From positions 1,054,001-1,118,000 of the forward strand of contig NZ_CP036299.1 of NCBI RefSeq assembly GCF_007752345.1: DNA of 64,000 nt, read 5' to 3'. Each line of letters starts with the position of its first letter. Positions within the stretch are counted from its first letter, which is position 1. Positions 16,885-26,480 of the stretch are shown piece by piece. Both the position numbers and the translations under genes were made by a program. Below the pieces are notes generated by a model. The model saw nothing but the letters and a program-made list of their open reading frames with translations, did not search any database and had not been told where the DNA came from. The stretch comes from Planctopirus ephydatiae. Its GTDB lineage: Bacteria > Planctomycetota > Planctomycetia > Planctomycetales > Planctomycetaceae.

Positions 16885-19800
16885 TCAGGCTCTCACGAGG
16901 AGAGGAAGGCGCACTGCCAGTCGCACGGCAGCCAGGGCCGAGAGCATCCCGACCACGAAGACCAGCAGGAGCCAGGCGGCACCTGTCACCCATGGGACAT
17001 CTGCCCCAGCGGAGAGAAGTTGAGGCAACATCGAGACCAGAGCCGCCACCGTTCCAAAGCACAACCCCCAGACCAGCAGCAGAGCATTCTCGCACAGAAT
17101 CATGCGGGTGATCAGCCCGTTGCCAAAGCCAATCGCTCTCATCAGCGAAAGCTCGGCTTGCCGCTCCCAGACGTTTCGCAGCATGACGGTCGCCAGCCCA
17201 ATGGTTCCCAGCAGCAACCCTAAGCCACCCAGAGCCTGGAACGCGGCGAGGTAAGTGTTCTGTACCGCCAGAAACCGGGCGATCCGCACTCCCACCGGTT
17301 CGAGGTCGAGGCCGTACTCCACCAGACGGGATTCCAACAGGTCGATCGCTGGTTGTTCCTCGGCTGGAGGCACTTCGATGAGAAAGTAGCTATATCCCTT
17401 CTGCTCGGGATAAAGCCTCAGGAAGTTCTCCTCGGACATCAAGAGCACACCTTGCAGCACCGAACCATCGAGCATCCCGGCGATCTTCAAAGGGGGTGAA
17501 TCAGAAGGTGCTTCTGGTGCAGGAAGCGTGGCCCCCGGGCCCTTCTTGAGGCTGTAGAGCAAAGTGTTGATATCGCCAATCACAGGGATCGCTTCGGTAC
17601 TGGTGCCCAGCAGTAGCTCCCACGGATTCGCTCCTGTCGCACCGACAAACTTAAAGCCACCGCGTTCGATGAATGATCGCGGCACACCCAGAATCGTGGG
17701 GGCCGTCGCCTGGAACAGGTTGATGCAACTGGCATCTTCTCCCGGCTTCACGCGGAACTGATAAGCCCGCATCGCATCGAGCAGGCTGGCTTCTTTCGAT
17801 CCTGCGGGGAACTGGAGCTGGAGCGATTGCCTCCCTGCGGGTGTGTTCAAGTCGTACAGAATGGGACTGGCTGATTCTCCCACGAGGGCAAAGCCGCCAT
17901 TCCCGCTGGACTTCATCGGTCGGTCAGCGGCGGGATTTCTTTGCCCGGCAGCCACGGTCACAATCACGAAGGTCGCCGCGGAGATCATGCCGACAGTGAG
18001 CAGACTTCGCTGCCTCGCTCGAGTGACGTTTCTTTCTGCCAGTCTGGTGATCCCCGCCAAGCCACTCCCTTGGAGGACACTGATCACAGGCCGATCCAGC
18101 CACGCACTCAGCGTCCAGAGGGAGGTGGCCAGTAGCAGCATTCCGGAAGCGAAGAATCCTACGATCTGCCACGACAATCCGCCAAAGGCTTCACTGGCGG
18201 GAACTACCCCGGCCACCAGGAGGAGGATCATCACGGCCGAGATTCCACCACTGGTCATGGCCTTCCATCGTGCCTGAAGATACCTCGATGGTTGATCTTC
18301 CATGAGGTTGCTCTGTCCTGAAAGGAGATCCCGAATCTCGATCCGGGAGAGATCCCGCAGTGCCCACCAGACGCTGAACATCGCACCGGCAATCGCAATT
18401 GCGGCCCCCATGACGAGACTGCCAGGGAGGACATACAGGTCAATGGCACTGGTACGAATCGCCCCCTGCCACCAGTTGGTGAGACCGTAGATCATGAGCC
18501 GGGCATAAGCGGTCCCCAGCAAAAGGCCCATGAGTGAACCCAGGCATGCCAGCCAGAAGCCTTCGCAGAGGAGCAGCCAGCGGATCGATGTGGGTGTGAA
18601 TCCCGTGGCTGCCAGCAGACCCAGTTCGCGAGTGCGCTGTTCGACACCCAAGCGGAACAAGAGGCTGATGAGTATCAGTGCCGCCACAATCAGGAAGAAG
18701 CTGAAGCCAATAAACAGCCCGGTGAAGTCTGTCGCTCCCGCTGCTGTCTTCAGGCCGTAGGCTTTGAGTGGCTGGAGCGATAACCCCGCCGCCGACAGAT
18801 CGAGCTGCTCAACCATTTGCGAGGCAAGTCCTGTTTCGATTGCCTCGCGCGTTGTGCCTGCTGGCAATGCCAGACGTATCGATGTCAGCGTCCCGTACCG
18901 GCTGGGCCAGAGTTGCTGGGCCGTCTGGAGCGACAGGAAGAGTTTCGGGAGTGCCTTGTACTGATCCCAGTATTCATCATCACGGGTCGTCACCAGATCG
19001 AGCTTCATTGGAAAGGGCTGATCCCAATCCGACAGCGAATCGACATCTGTAATCCCCTTCACTTCAGGAGTGAGATGACGGTCAGCGGCTGGCCCCTCGA
19101 TCTTTGTGATAGCTTCGACCTTGAACAGTCCCGACTCTTCGGGAAGCTCGCCATGTGCCCCGACCTGATGCCATTTCAGTTCAAGCTCGTCGCCGACTTT
19201 TGCGCCCAGATCTTCTGCAAGATAAGTGTTGATCATCACCCCACGCCCAGAGAGTTGAACCGGTGTCGCAGGTTGACCATTGATGACTGACGAAGGCTCG
19301 ACAAGAGGGAATGGGCCAAAGGGTGGTTCCAGCGCTTTCGCATTGATCCCGGCGACAGTCGAGTACATGGAGTACTGCCGGGGTTCCCCACCCACTTTTC
19401 GAATCGAGTTTGCGAGGTAAACCATGACTGGCGAACTGGCCAGCTTCAGCTTGTCGGCTGCTGACTGAATGGCCTGGGCCAGCGGGTCTTCCAGCAGCAT
19501 CCTTTCGCTGTCTATACTCAGGCCCCCAATCGCAGAATCCGTGATGACCCGGAGCTGCAGATCGCTGAATGAAATGACGCTTCGCAAAGCCTCCTCAACG
19601 GCGGCTCGGTCTTCTTGTGAGGCCAAGGCACTCTCTGGAGAAGTCGCTTTGGAGTCATGAAAGAAGATCGCATTGACTCGGGCCGGCGAGCCTTGAGGAT
19701 CCCGGCGGCTGGGCCGAACTGCACCCAGCCCCAGATCCGCTTGCAATGTCTTGTGATTCATGAACAGGCTGAGAGGATCGAGCTGACTGGGTGCCAGGCC

Positions 19801-20466
19801 AAAGTGAGCTGCGGTCACCTCCTGAGGAAGAATCTCGCGAACCGTGAGCGTCACCTCCTGCGAGTCGTTGTCTTTCTGGCCCAGCAGAGTATCGCGGGGA
19901 ACCGCCGACGGCAGCTCGACCCAGAGTGTGATTGTGTCTCCCGCCCTCGCTTGGAGTGCTTCAGCCAGTGCCAGAGTGATGAGAGCTTCTCGCCCAGCAG
20001 GAGGTGCCACTCGCGAAGCTGCTGACGAAATGCTGGTGCCGGGTGCAGATCGATCCAGCCACGGCCAGAGCCGTTCATCGACGCCATAGGCCATCACCTG
20101 CCCTGCCCGGCGAACGAGCGAGTCAGTTCCAGATTTCGACGATTGTTGATGCTCAACGCCCCCGCGGAGCATCAGTGCCGGAGCAATCTCGATGCCCTGA
20201 TCTTTGAGTTTTGCCTGCAACCGGGAGGCGAGGTCTTCACGAACAAACCTGGGCCCGGTGATGACAGCATCCACTTCACCCAGCCGGCGCAAGGTCATGG
20301 CTCGCAGGCTGCCGCGCATGGAGTCGCCCACCAGCAGCGCGCCCGTCACGACGGCAGTGGCCGCAATGACTCCCAGCCAGACGGCCAACGAGGTTCGCCA
20401 GTAGTAACGGAGACTGGATTTGATCAACTGTGAATGGCGAAGCGAGGCGGCTCCAGAATGTGGCAT
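16885..20466 (-). CDS. Large FtsX/MacB-type ABC transporter permease
   Basis: A protein of about 1,190 residues with two FtsX-like permease domains, the layout of lipoprotein- or lipid-type exporters. A first membrane helix lies near residues 30-50, followed by a very long extracytoplasmic region; a cluster of helices follows around residues 585-790 (for example FSFFLIVAALILISLLFRLG) and a final set around 1070-1190. Such permeases need an ATPase subunit, which is not adjacent, so it must be elsewhere. The ATG at 20466 has AGAG upstream; the frame continues two codons to a TTG. Substrate unknown. Confidence 0.88.
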   Translation of the reverse strand: MPHSGAASLRHSQLIKSSLRYYWRTSLAVWLGVIAATAVVTGALLVGDSMRGSLRAMTLRRLGEVDAVITGPRFVREDLASRLQAKLKDQGIEIAPALMLRGGVEHQQSSKSGTDSLVRRAGQVMAYGVDERLWPWLDRSAPGTSISSAASRVAPPAGREALITLALAEALQARAGDTITLWVELPSAVPRDTLLGQKDNDSQEVTLTVREILPQEVTAAHFGLAPSQLDPLSLFMNHKTLQADLGLGAVRPSRRDPQGSPARVNAIFFHDSKATSPESALASQEDRAAVEEALRSVISFSDLQLRVITDSAIGGLSIDSERMLLEDPLAQAIQSAADKLKLASSPVMVYLANSIRKVGGEPRQYSMYSTVAGINAKALEPPFGPFPLVEPSSVINGQPATPVQLSGRGVMINTYLAEDLGAKVGDELELKWHQVGAHGELPEESGLFKVEAITKIEGPAADRHLTPEVKGITDVDSLSDWDQPFPMKLDLVTTRDDEYWDQYKALPKLFLSLQTAQQLWPSRYGTLTSIRLALPAGTTREAIETGLASQMVEQLDLSAAGLSLQPLKAYGLKTAAGATDFTGLFIGFSFFLIVAALILISLLFRLGVEQRTRELGLLAATGFTPTSIRWLLLCEGFWLACLGSLMGLLLGTAYARLMIYGLTNWWQGAIRTSAIDLYVLPGSLVMGAAIAIAGAMFSVWWALRDLSRIEIRDLLSGQSNLMEDQPSRYLQARWKAMTSGGISAVMILLLVAGVVPASEAFGGLSWQIVGFFASGMLLLATSLWTLSAWLDRPVISVLQGSGLAGITRLAERNVTRARQRSLLTVGMISAATFVIVTVAAGQRNPAADRPMKSSGNGGFALVGESASPILYDLNTPAGRQSLQLQFPAGSKEASLLDAMRAYQFRVKPGEDASCINLFQATAPTILGVPRSFIERGGFKFVGATGANPWELLLGTSTEAIPVIGDINTLLYSLKKGPGATLPAPEAPSDSPPLKIAGMLDGSVLQGVLLMSEENFLRLYPEQKGYSYFLIEVPPAEEQPAIDLLESRLVEYGLDLEPVGVRIARFLAVQNTYLAAFQALGGLGLLLGTIGLATVMLRNVWERQAELSLMRAIGFGNGLITRMILCENALLLVWGLCFGTVAALVSMLPQLLSAGADVPWVTGAAWLLLVFVVGMLSALAAVRLAVRLPLLVRA

Positions 20467-20684
20467 CGTCAACTCTGTTTGGAATCGTGGTGCGTCGAAG
20501 GTTCATCTTCGAATCGATCTACCGGCAGCGAGGTCGATCTGCCCCGATTTATCCTACGAAAATCACCCGCCTGTTGCGCCGCATCCTGAAAGATCCCATC
20601 TCGTCGGAACTGTGCTTAGAGGCCAGAATCGGTGAACTTTGTGAGAAATGCCGGCGTGGTCAATAAAACTGCGCGTTTCGTCAA

Positions 20685-20755
20685 TGATCAATCTTCATGA
20701 CTAAATTAGCATAATCGACTGATTGATCATCCCCACCTGTTTGAGCTACGCTCAA
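20685..20755. promoter_or_regulatory. Inverted repeats upstream of the FAD oxidoreductase gene
   Basis: TGATCAAT at 20685-20692 is matched by ATTGATCA at 20722-20729, and TTGAGC at 20741-20746 by GCTCAA at 20750-20755 around TAC. The second palindrome touches the ATG at 20755. Both lie just before the oxidoreductase gene and within its likely promoter. They could be operator sites; no regulator gene is next to them. Confidence 0.4.
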
Positions 20756-22059
20756 TGCCTCGTAAGCTGGACGAACCCGTGACTCTTGATCTGACGACGA
20801 CCATGCCATCTGCCGACCACACCGACATCAGTCCGAATTCAACGGACACATCAAGGCCCACCTTCGATGACATTGTGGTTGGAGCGGGCGTGATTGGTCT
20901 GGCACATGCCTACGCACTGGCACGTCGTGGCCGCAAGGTGCTGGTCATCGAGCGGCATGCCCGGGCCTTGGGCGCCTCAGTTCGCAACTTCGGCATGATC
21001 TGGCCGATTGGCCAAACCTTAGGTACGAACATGAACCTGGCCCTCGACAGTCGCCAGATCTGGGCCGGGCTGCTGGAACGATCGGGGATCTGGCATCACA
21101 AGAGGGGCTCACTGCATGTAGCTCATCACGAAGATGAGGCTCAGGTACTGCGCGAATTTCATGAACTGGCCACTCAAGCCGGTTATGAACTCGAACTGCT
21201 GGATGCGCGGGCGACGACCGCCTGCTCACGGGCCGTCAATCCAGAGGGACTCAAACTTTCGCTTTACAGCCGGCATGAGATTGCTGTCGATCCGCGCGAG
21301 GTCATTGCGAAACTGCCAGGCTATCTGCGAGCCCACTATGGCGTGCGATTTGAGTATGGCCAGATGGTGCGTTCCATTGATGGCCAGAAGGTCAAGACGT
21401 CTGCAGGTCAATGGTCGGCCCGGCGCGTCTGGCTTTGCACGGGTGATGAAACACAAATTCTGTACCCTGAGATTTTGACCCGGCAAGGGATGTTCCCCTG
21501 CAAACTGCAGATGCTCCGCACGGCGTCTCAAACGGGTGATTGGAAAATCGGACCACACCTGGCTGGTGGACTGACACTACGGCACTACTCATCGTTTGGA
21601 GCCTGCCCGACACTCGCTGAACTCAAGGCGCGAGTGGCCCGAGAAATGCCTCTGATGGATCACTTTGGAATTCATGTGATGGCTTCGCAGAATGGGCGTG
21701 GCGAACTCACGATTGGTGATTCGCACGAATACAACCCGCCCGAAGAACCCTTCGGCACCGTCTCGCCATTCAATACCCGGCAGATCGACGACCTGATCAT
21801 GAGCTATCTGAAAACCATCATGGTCGCACCCGATCTGGAGATTGCCGAGCGATGGTTCGGAGTTTATCTGAAGCACCCCGGCAAGCTGTGGTTTGAAGCG
21901 GCTGCCGAACCACACGTCGAAATCCTGACCGGCATCGGTGGGAATGGCATGACTCTCTCGATGGGTGTGAGCGAACAGCATGTGGCCCGTGTGCTCGGAG
22001 AAGCAATCACTCAGGATGCGGCTCCAGCCGATGCCAGTACGAAACCAGCACTGGTGTAG
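20755..22059 (+). CDS. TIGR03364-like FAD-dependent oxidoreductase
   Basis: A 434-residue flavoprotein of the DAO (D-amino-acid oxidase) fold. The dinucleotide-binding motif VVGAGVIGLAHAYALARRG sits near residues 42-60, followed by RHARALGASVRNFGMIWPIG, a stretch I recall as typical of TIGR03364, a family often found beside phosphonate-catabolism genes and thought to oxidise an amine or amino acid. No phosphonate gene is visible here. The C terminus has GIGGNGMTLSMGVSE, the second FAD contact. The start is uncertain: 20755 lacks a clear ribosome-binding site and lies in a palindrome, and ATG at 20803 would still leave the FAD motif intact. Confidence 0.8.
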   Translation: MPRKLDEPVTLDLTTTMPSADHTDISPNSTDTSRPTFDDIVVGAGVIGLAHAYALARRGRKVLVIERHARALGASVRNFGMIWPIGQTLGTNMNLALDSRQIWAGLLERSGIWHHKRGSLHVAHHEDEAQVLREFHELATQAGYELELLDARATTACSRAVNPEGLKLSLYSRHEIAVDPREVIAKLPGYLRAHYGVRFEYGQMVRSIDGQKVKTSAGQWSARRVWLCTGDETQILYPEILTRQGMFPCKLQMLRTASQTGDWKIGPHLAGGLTLRHYSSFGACPTLAELKARVAREMPLMDHFGIHVMASQNGRGELTIGDSHEYNPPEEPFGTVSPFNTRQIDDLIMSYLKTIMVAPDLEIAERWFGVYLKHPGKLWFEAAAEPHVEILTGIGGNGMTLSMGVSEQHVARVLGEAITQDAAPADASTKPALV

Positions 22060-22064
22060 CTGCG

Positions 22065-22317
22065 AGACCCTCGCCCACGTCTGCGTGTGAGAGGGTGGTA
22101 CGGAGTGCCGGGTGAGGTTTTTTCCTGGCGATGTGGAGCAGCCACTTACACTTCCGCTGGGTGCCACTGCTGGCTTGCCAGCAGTGCTCATCCCACGATG
22201 CTTTCGGCGTCAGAACTTATTGATGACGACTGGGGGTCAAAGTACCTCGTTGATAGAATATCCAATACGTTCGGGCTCACCCTCATCCCGGCCTTTTCCC
22301 GTCGGAACGGGAGAAGG
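22065..22317. repeat. Cluster of three intergenic hairpins
   Basis: Within the 377-base gap between the oxidoreductase and ruvX lie three separate palindromes: CCCTC..CACG with CGTG..GAGGG at about 22070-22096; a perfect 10-bp stem CACTGCTGGC/GCCAGCAGTG at 22165-22186 around TT; and CCTTTTCCCGT/ACGGGAGAAGG at 22292-22317 around CGGA with one G-U pair. None has a good T tract. They resemble REP-like repeats that gather at gene ends. No gene is seen in the gap. Confidence 0.6.
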
Positions 22318-22436
22318 GGAATCCGATGCCATGAAGCAGTCGCGATCGCCCCTCACAACTCCAACCTATCAAGCTCTTAGCGGGCATTAATGTGGAGAGT
22401 GGCATCCATCGCACAATGGCGTCAGTCTCCAACGGC

Positions 22437-23036
22437 TCACCGCGAGTTCGACCACAGTTCCCGATTTTCGGCTGCCAGAAACGCGGTCAGAATCATGTGA
22501 GCAGCGAGCTTATCCACCGGGCTGACGGGAGTTTTTTTCTTCGCACGATTCTGAGGTGAGGAGTGACCAGCACCTGGGGATTTTTTAGAGGTTCGCCCAC
22601 TGGCTGGTTTGTTGCCAGAGCGTGGAAAAACTCCATCCTGCCACAACAGCAGTTCTGCCGAGACCGAGGTGTATCGCTCATCCCAGTATCGAAGTGGCAG
22701 GCTCGTGCAGCGAGCCAGCCATTCACCGAATTGCCGAGCTTCCTGCGAGAGCTCACTTTCTTCACCACTGGTATGGAGTGGCAGACCCACAACCAAACCT
22801 GCGACGCGGTAATCGAGACAGGTGGCCTTAAACCATTCCCGATCAACCGACTCAGACTTACGCTGATAGATCTCCATGGGCATGGCCAAAGTCTGCTCGA
22901 ATGTCGAGATCGCCAGACCCACCCGCTTCTGGCCGTAGTCAACTCCCAGGAGACACCCTTCGCGAGGAAATGCCTGCTCACTCGCCGACTGGCCTTCTTC
23001 CGGCTGCTCACCAGAGATTGGAGAATCCTGTGGCAT
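22437..23036 (-). CDS. ruvX: RuvX/YqgF-type Holliday junction resolvase-like nuclease
   Basis: A protein of about 199 residues of the YqgF/RuvX family, RNase H-fold nucleases implicated in 16S rRNA maturation and junction resolution. The first catalytic Asp is in LLGVDYGQKRVGLAIS; VVGLPLHTSGEES, WDERYTSVSAE and SPVDKLAAHMIL supply the other family motifs. It is longer than the usual 140-150 residues: a roughly 35-residue Lys/Ser/Pro-rich insert separates the WDERYTS block from the last Asp, and the N terminus has about 30 extra residues. I prefer ATG 23036, with GGAT upstream, over the longer frame start at 23120. Confidence 0.85.
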   Translation of the reverse strand: MPQDSPISGEQPEEGQSASEQAFPREGCLLGVDYGQKRVGLAISTFEQTLAMPMEIYQRKSESVDREWFKATCLDYRVAGLVVGLPLHTSGEESELSQEARQFGEWLARCTSLPLRYWDERYTSVSAELLLWQDGVFPRSGNKPASGRTSKKSPGAGHSSPQNRAKKKTPVSPVDKLAAHMILTAFLAAENRELWSNSR

Positions 23037-23381
23037 CAAGTAATCCAGGAAAAATAGGGGGTTGATTTTCGGGGGTGAACCAGCGGAGAAAAAACTCTGT
23101 CGAGCTGGCGTAACATGCATTTCGACATCAGTTTACGCAGTTTCAGGACTCTTCGTGAAGTCGCTTGTCTGGTTCTGGAAGCCAGATTGACCCATTTTCC
23201 GGCCCAGACATATACTCCCGGACGCTGGAATACTGCCCAATCTGCAGGCTGACAACCTGAAGATGGCCGCAGTCTTCCAACAAGTTGCCAGGGAAGGTCA
23301 TCGTTTGGCAGGTCTTGCCAATTTTCGCCGGGGTCTTTCGGTGACACATCCAAGGACGGATGTGACAAGACAGGAGTGCCC

Positions 23382-26300
23382 GTGAAGGGCTATCTCAGAC
23401 TATCGATCTGGGTCTTCATAGGACTCGTGGGATTGCTGCTGGCAATCACGGGGATCGGTGGCGGTGCGCACCTCTGGGCACGCACAACAGCTCTTCAAGA
23501 ATCCATCAGTCTCTCGGCTGACTGGCTCCAGGAATGGGAACAGGGACGCGAGCACATTGGGCTGTTCCGTGGTCATTGCCGGATCACTCAAGGGGCGACC
23601 ACGTGGCAGGCCGACAAAATGGTCGTCTGGGTCGAAAGTGCCGATGTCGATAGCACGATCGTCGAAGATCGACTGGTGATCTGGCTGGAAGGGAATGTGC
23701 AGGAAATCTCGGCCACTGGTCATCGTACCGATTCTTCCAGGCTGCTGAAGCTGAGGACGATTGCCGGGGTTGACCTCTCGGTTCGAGGTCGAGTCAGTGA
23801 TCAGCCCGCGATTGATGACGCACTATATATAAGGGCGCTCAAGCAGCGGTTAGCCGGGACTCCTGAAGCTGCCCTGGCGCGCAGTGAACTCCTCCAGACA
23901 CAACTGACGGTCGATCCTCCGGCCCTCACCATACCGCCGGGTTCCGGGAATTCCGGGTTTGCCAATCCAGGTGTCATGACGCCTCAGTTTGGCCAGCCTG
24001 CTCCCTTGATGAACAATTCGCCCACTCCAGCCGCCATGCGGCGAGTGAGGATCTTCCCGCGCAGTGCCGTTCCTTTCGATGTTCGCAGTTTCCGCAATGA
24101 GAACACATTACCGCCTGAGCAGGTCGTGCAGTTGACCGGTGGTGTGACGATCATCGTCGATGGCATAGAGCGTGTGGGGGTGATCGACCTTTCCGCGGAT
24201 AACGCGGTCATCTGGACGACTGCCCTGGGTAAAGAAGAGTTCTCGACAGAATCTCTCCAGACAGGTGATACGCCTTATCAGGTCTATCTCGAAGGGAACA
24301 TTGTCATCCGGCAAGGTGAGAATATTGTTCGCGCCACGCGTGCCTTCTACGATGCCCGCGAAGATCGCGCTCTCATTCTCGACGCCGAACTGAAGAGCAT
24401 CATTCCTGATCAGCAGGGGCTGACGGTACGAGTCCGGGCGGAATCCATTCGCCAGCTTTCCCGCGATTCGTTCCAGGCCCGCAATGCCTATGTTACGACG
24501 AGTCAGTTGGGCGAACCGGTTTACCGGATTCAATCCAGCGATATTTTCATCGATCAAAGGACATGGTCTCCCTGGTCACAGCCGACGGTGGATCCAGAGA
24601 CAGGCTTACTGAAGCCGAACACGATCCCGTGGGTCACAGCTCAGAACAATGCCTTTGTTTTTGGAAGTGTGCCGTTGCTCTATGCTCCGGTGATCTCAGG
24701 GCCGGCAGAAGATCCGAACATCCCGATTCAAGGTTTCACCTTCGGTCAGGATAATATTTTCGGCTCGCAGATTCGCACCCGATGGGATGCCTTTCAGATC
24801 TTTGGTCTGCAGAAACCAGCCGATACTCGGTGGACTCTCGAAGCGGATTACCTTTCGGATCGCGGGCCATTCCTGGCCACTGATGGCAAATACCGTGGAC
24901 TTGATAATTATGGCAACAGCTTCTTTGGCCAGGGCCTGGCGGCTTATGTCAATGATGGCGGCGTCGATAACCTCGGCCTTGGCCGGCGCGATCTCGCCTT
25001 CCCGAATGCCAACCGCGGGATTGTCGATGCCCAGCATCGGCATCAGTTTCTCAACGGGATCGAACTCCAGGCGGAAGCTGGCTACGCCAGCGACCGCAAC
25101 TTCCGCGAACAGTATTACGAGCAGCAGTTCGACACGGGCAAAGATCTCGAAATGTATCTGGGGATGACTCAAAGATACGATCAGCTGGCATGGTCCATCT
25201 GGGGTCGGCCGAGTGTGAATGATTTCGAATACACCACACAGTGGTTACCGCGAGGCGATCTGTTTGTGCTGGGTACTCCCCTGCTCTCCAACATCCTGAG
25301 CTACAGCTCGCACAGTTCGCTTGGTTATGCCCAGCTCGATAATGCGGCACCACCACCGGACCCCAACGATCTCTTCACTCCGCTCCCTTATTACACAGAT
25401 GCCAATGGTCTGGTGGCCATGACAAGGCATGCTATCGAAGCACCATTCCAGCTGGGAGAGCTGATGCTCGCTCCTTACGCCATGGGCGAAGCGGCTTTCT
25501 GGAGTGATGGCTTTACGAATGATTCCGTCGACCGGTTCTATGGCCGGGCGGGCTTAAGGGCCAATCTGCAGATGTGGCGGGTCTACCCATATGTGCAGAG
25601 CGATCTCTATAACTTGAATGGCCTGGCTCACCGCATGAATTTCGGAGCTGACTATGGTTATGCGGCCAGCAGCAGAAGTCTCAGTGAGATCCCCCAGTGG
25701 AATGAATTCGATGACAACTCGCAGGAGCGATTCCGCGAACGTCTGGTCGTGAACACTTTCGGTGGCGTACTGCCCAATGTCTTCGAACCGCGAAATTATG
25801 CCGTTCGATCTGGTGCCGCCACAGGTGTCGCCGATCCTTACCACGAGCTGGTGGATGATCAGCAGGTTCTGGCACTCGCATGGACACATCGATTGCAGAC
25901 GAAAGTCGGACCTCCGGAACGATTGCGGATTAAAGACTGGATGACACTCGATCTGGGGGTCAACTACTATCCGGATGCAAGTCGAGATAACTTTGGGGAA
26001 TCGTTCGGCCTCTTCAATGCCCGCTATGCCTGGTATGTAGGTGATCGCACCAGTATTCATGCCAGTACGTTGCTCGACTTCTTTGACGATGGCCAAAAGA
26101 TCTTCAACGTCGGTGTGCTGACTCAGCGCAGCGTTCGCGGCAGTGCTTACGTGGGCTTCCGACAGGTCGATGGTGGTGCCCTGCTCAGCCAGATTCTGAC
26201 GGCCAGCTACAGCTATCAGATGAGTCCCAAGTGGATCTCCACGGCGGGAACTGCTTACGACGTGGGTGAAGGTCAGAATCGCGGCCAGTCGCTCACAATT

Positions 26301-26453
26301 ACTCGAGTCGGCGAATCGTTCCTGGTTCACCTGGGAGCCAGTTACGACGCCAGTAAAAACAACCCCGGGATCGCCATTTCGATTGAACCCAAGCTGGGCA
26401 ATCGAAAGACATCCCCGACCATGATCAGCCCTTTGATGGGGGCAGGCTTCTAA
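23382..26453 (+). CDS. LptD/OstA-like outer-membrane assembly protein
   Basis: A protein of about 1,023 residues related to LptD, the barrel that inserts lipopolysaccharide into the outer membrane. After one membrane/signal helix (residues about 5-28) there are OstA-type beta-jellyroll segments (RGHCRITQGATTWQADKMVV near 70-90; VYLEGNIVIRQGENIVRATR near 305), then a C-terminal half with barrel-like alternation and many Tyr/Phe/Asp strands. The GTG at 23382 has AGGAG five bases before it; an upstream in-frame GTG at 23376 overlaps that site. It supports a Gram-negative-type outer membrane. The usual second cysteine pairs of LptD were not identified. Confidence 0.75.
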   Translation: MKGYLRLSIWVFIGLVGLLLAITGIGGGAHLWARTTALQESISLSADWLQEWEQGREHIGLFRGHCRITQGATTWQADKMVVWVESADVDSTIVEDRLVIWLEGNVQEISATGHRTDSSRLLKLRTIAGVDLSVRGRVSDQPAIDDALYIRALKQRLAGTPEAALARSELLQTQLTVDPPALTIPPGSGNSGFANPGVMTPQFGQPAPLMNNSPTPAAMRRVRIFPRSAVPFDVRSFRNENTLPPEQVVQLTGGVTIIVDGIERVGVIDLSADNAVIWTTALGKEEFSTESLQTGDTPYQVYLEGNIVIRQGENIVRATRAFYDAREDRALILDAELKSIIPDQQGLTVRVRAESIRQLSRDSFQARNAYVTTSQLGEPVYRIQSSDIFIDQRTWSPWSQPTVDPETGLLKPNTIPWVTAQNNAFVFGSVPLLYAPVISGPAEDPNIPIQGFTFGQDNIFGSQIRTRWDAFQIFGLQKPADTRWTLEADYLSDRGPFLATDGKYRGLDNYGNSFFGQGLAAYVNDGGVDNLGLGRRDLAFPNANRGIVDAQHRHQFLNGIELQAEAGYASDRNFREQYYEQQFDTGKDLEMYLGMTQRYDQLAWSIWGRPSVNDFEYTTQWLPRGDLFVLGTPLLSNILSYSSHSSLGYAQLDNAAPPPDPNDLFTPLPYYTDANGLVAMTRHAIEAPFQLGELMLAPYAMGEAAFWSDGFTNDSVDRFYGRAGLRANLQMWRVYPYVQSDLYNLNGLAHRMNFGADYGYAASSRSLSEIPQWNEFDDNSQERFRERLVVNTFGGVLPNVFEPRNYAVRSGAATGVADPYHELVDDQQVLALAWTHRLQTKVGPPERLRIKDWMTLDLGVNYYPDASRDNFGESFGLFNARYAWYVGDRTSIHASTLLDFFDDGQKIFNVGVLTQRSVRGSAYVGFRQVDGGALLSQILTASYSYQMSPKWISTAGTAYDVGEGQNRGQSLTITRVGESFLVHLGASYDASKNNPGIAISIEPKLGNRKTSPTMISPLMGAGF

Positions 26454-26480
26454 CTGAGCGGGCTGCGAGGAACGGAATCC

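Noticed and set aside
23036-23368. 110-codon frame overlapping the start of the ruvX gene
   Set aside because: It shares DNA with the ruvX N terminus and the LptD-like leader, and its sequence has no protein-like pattern.
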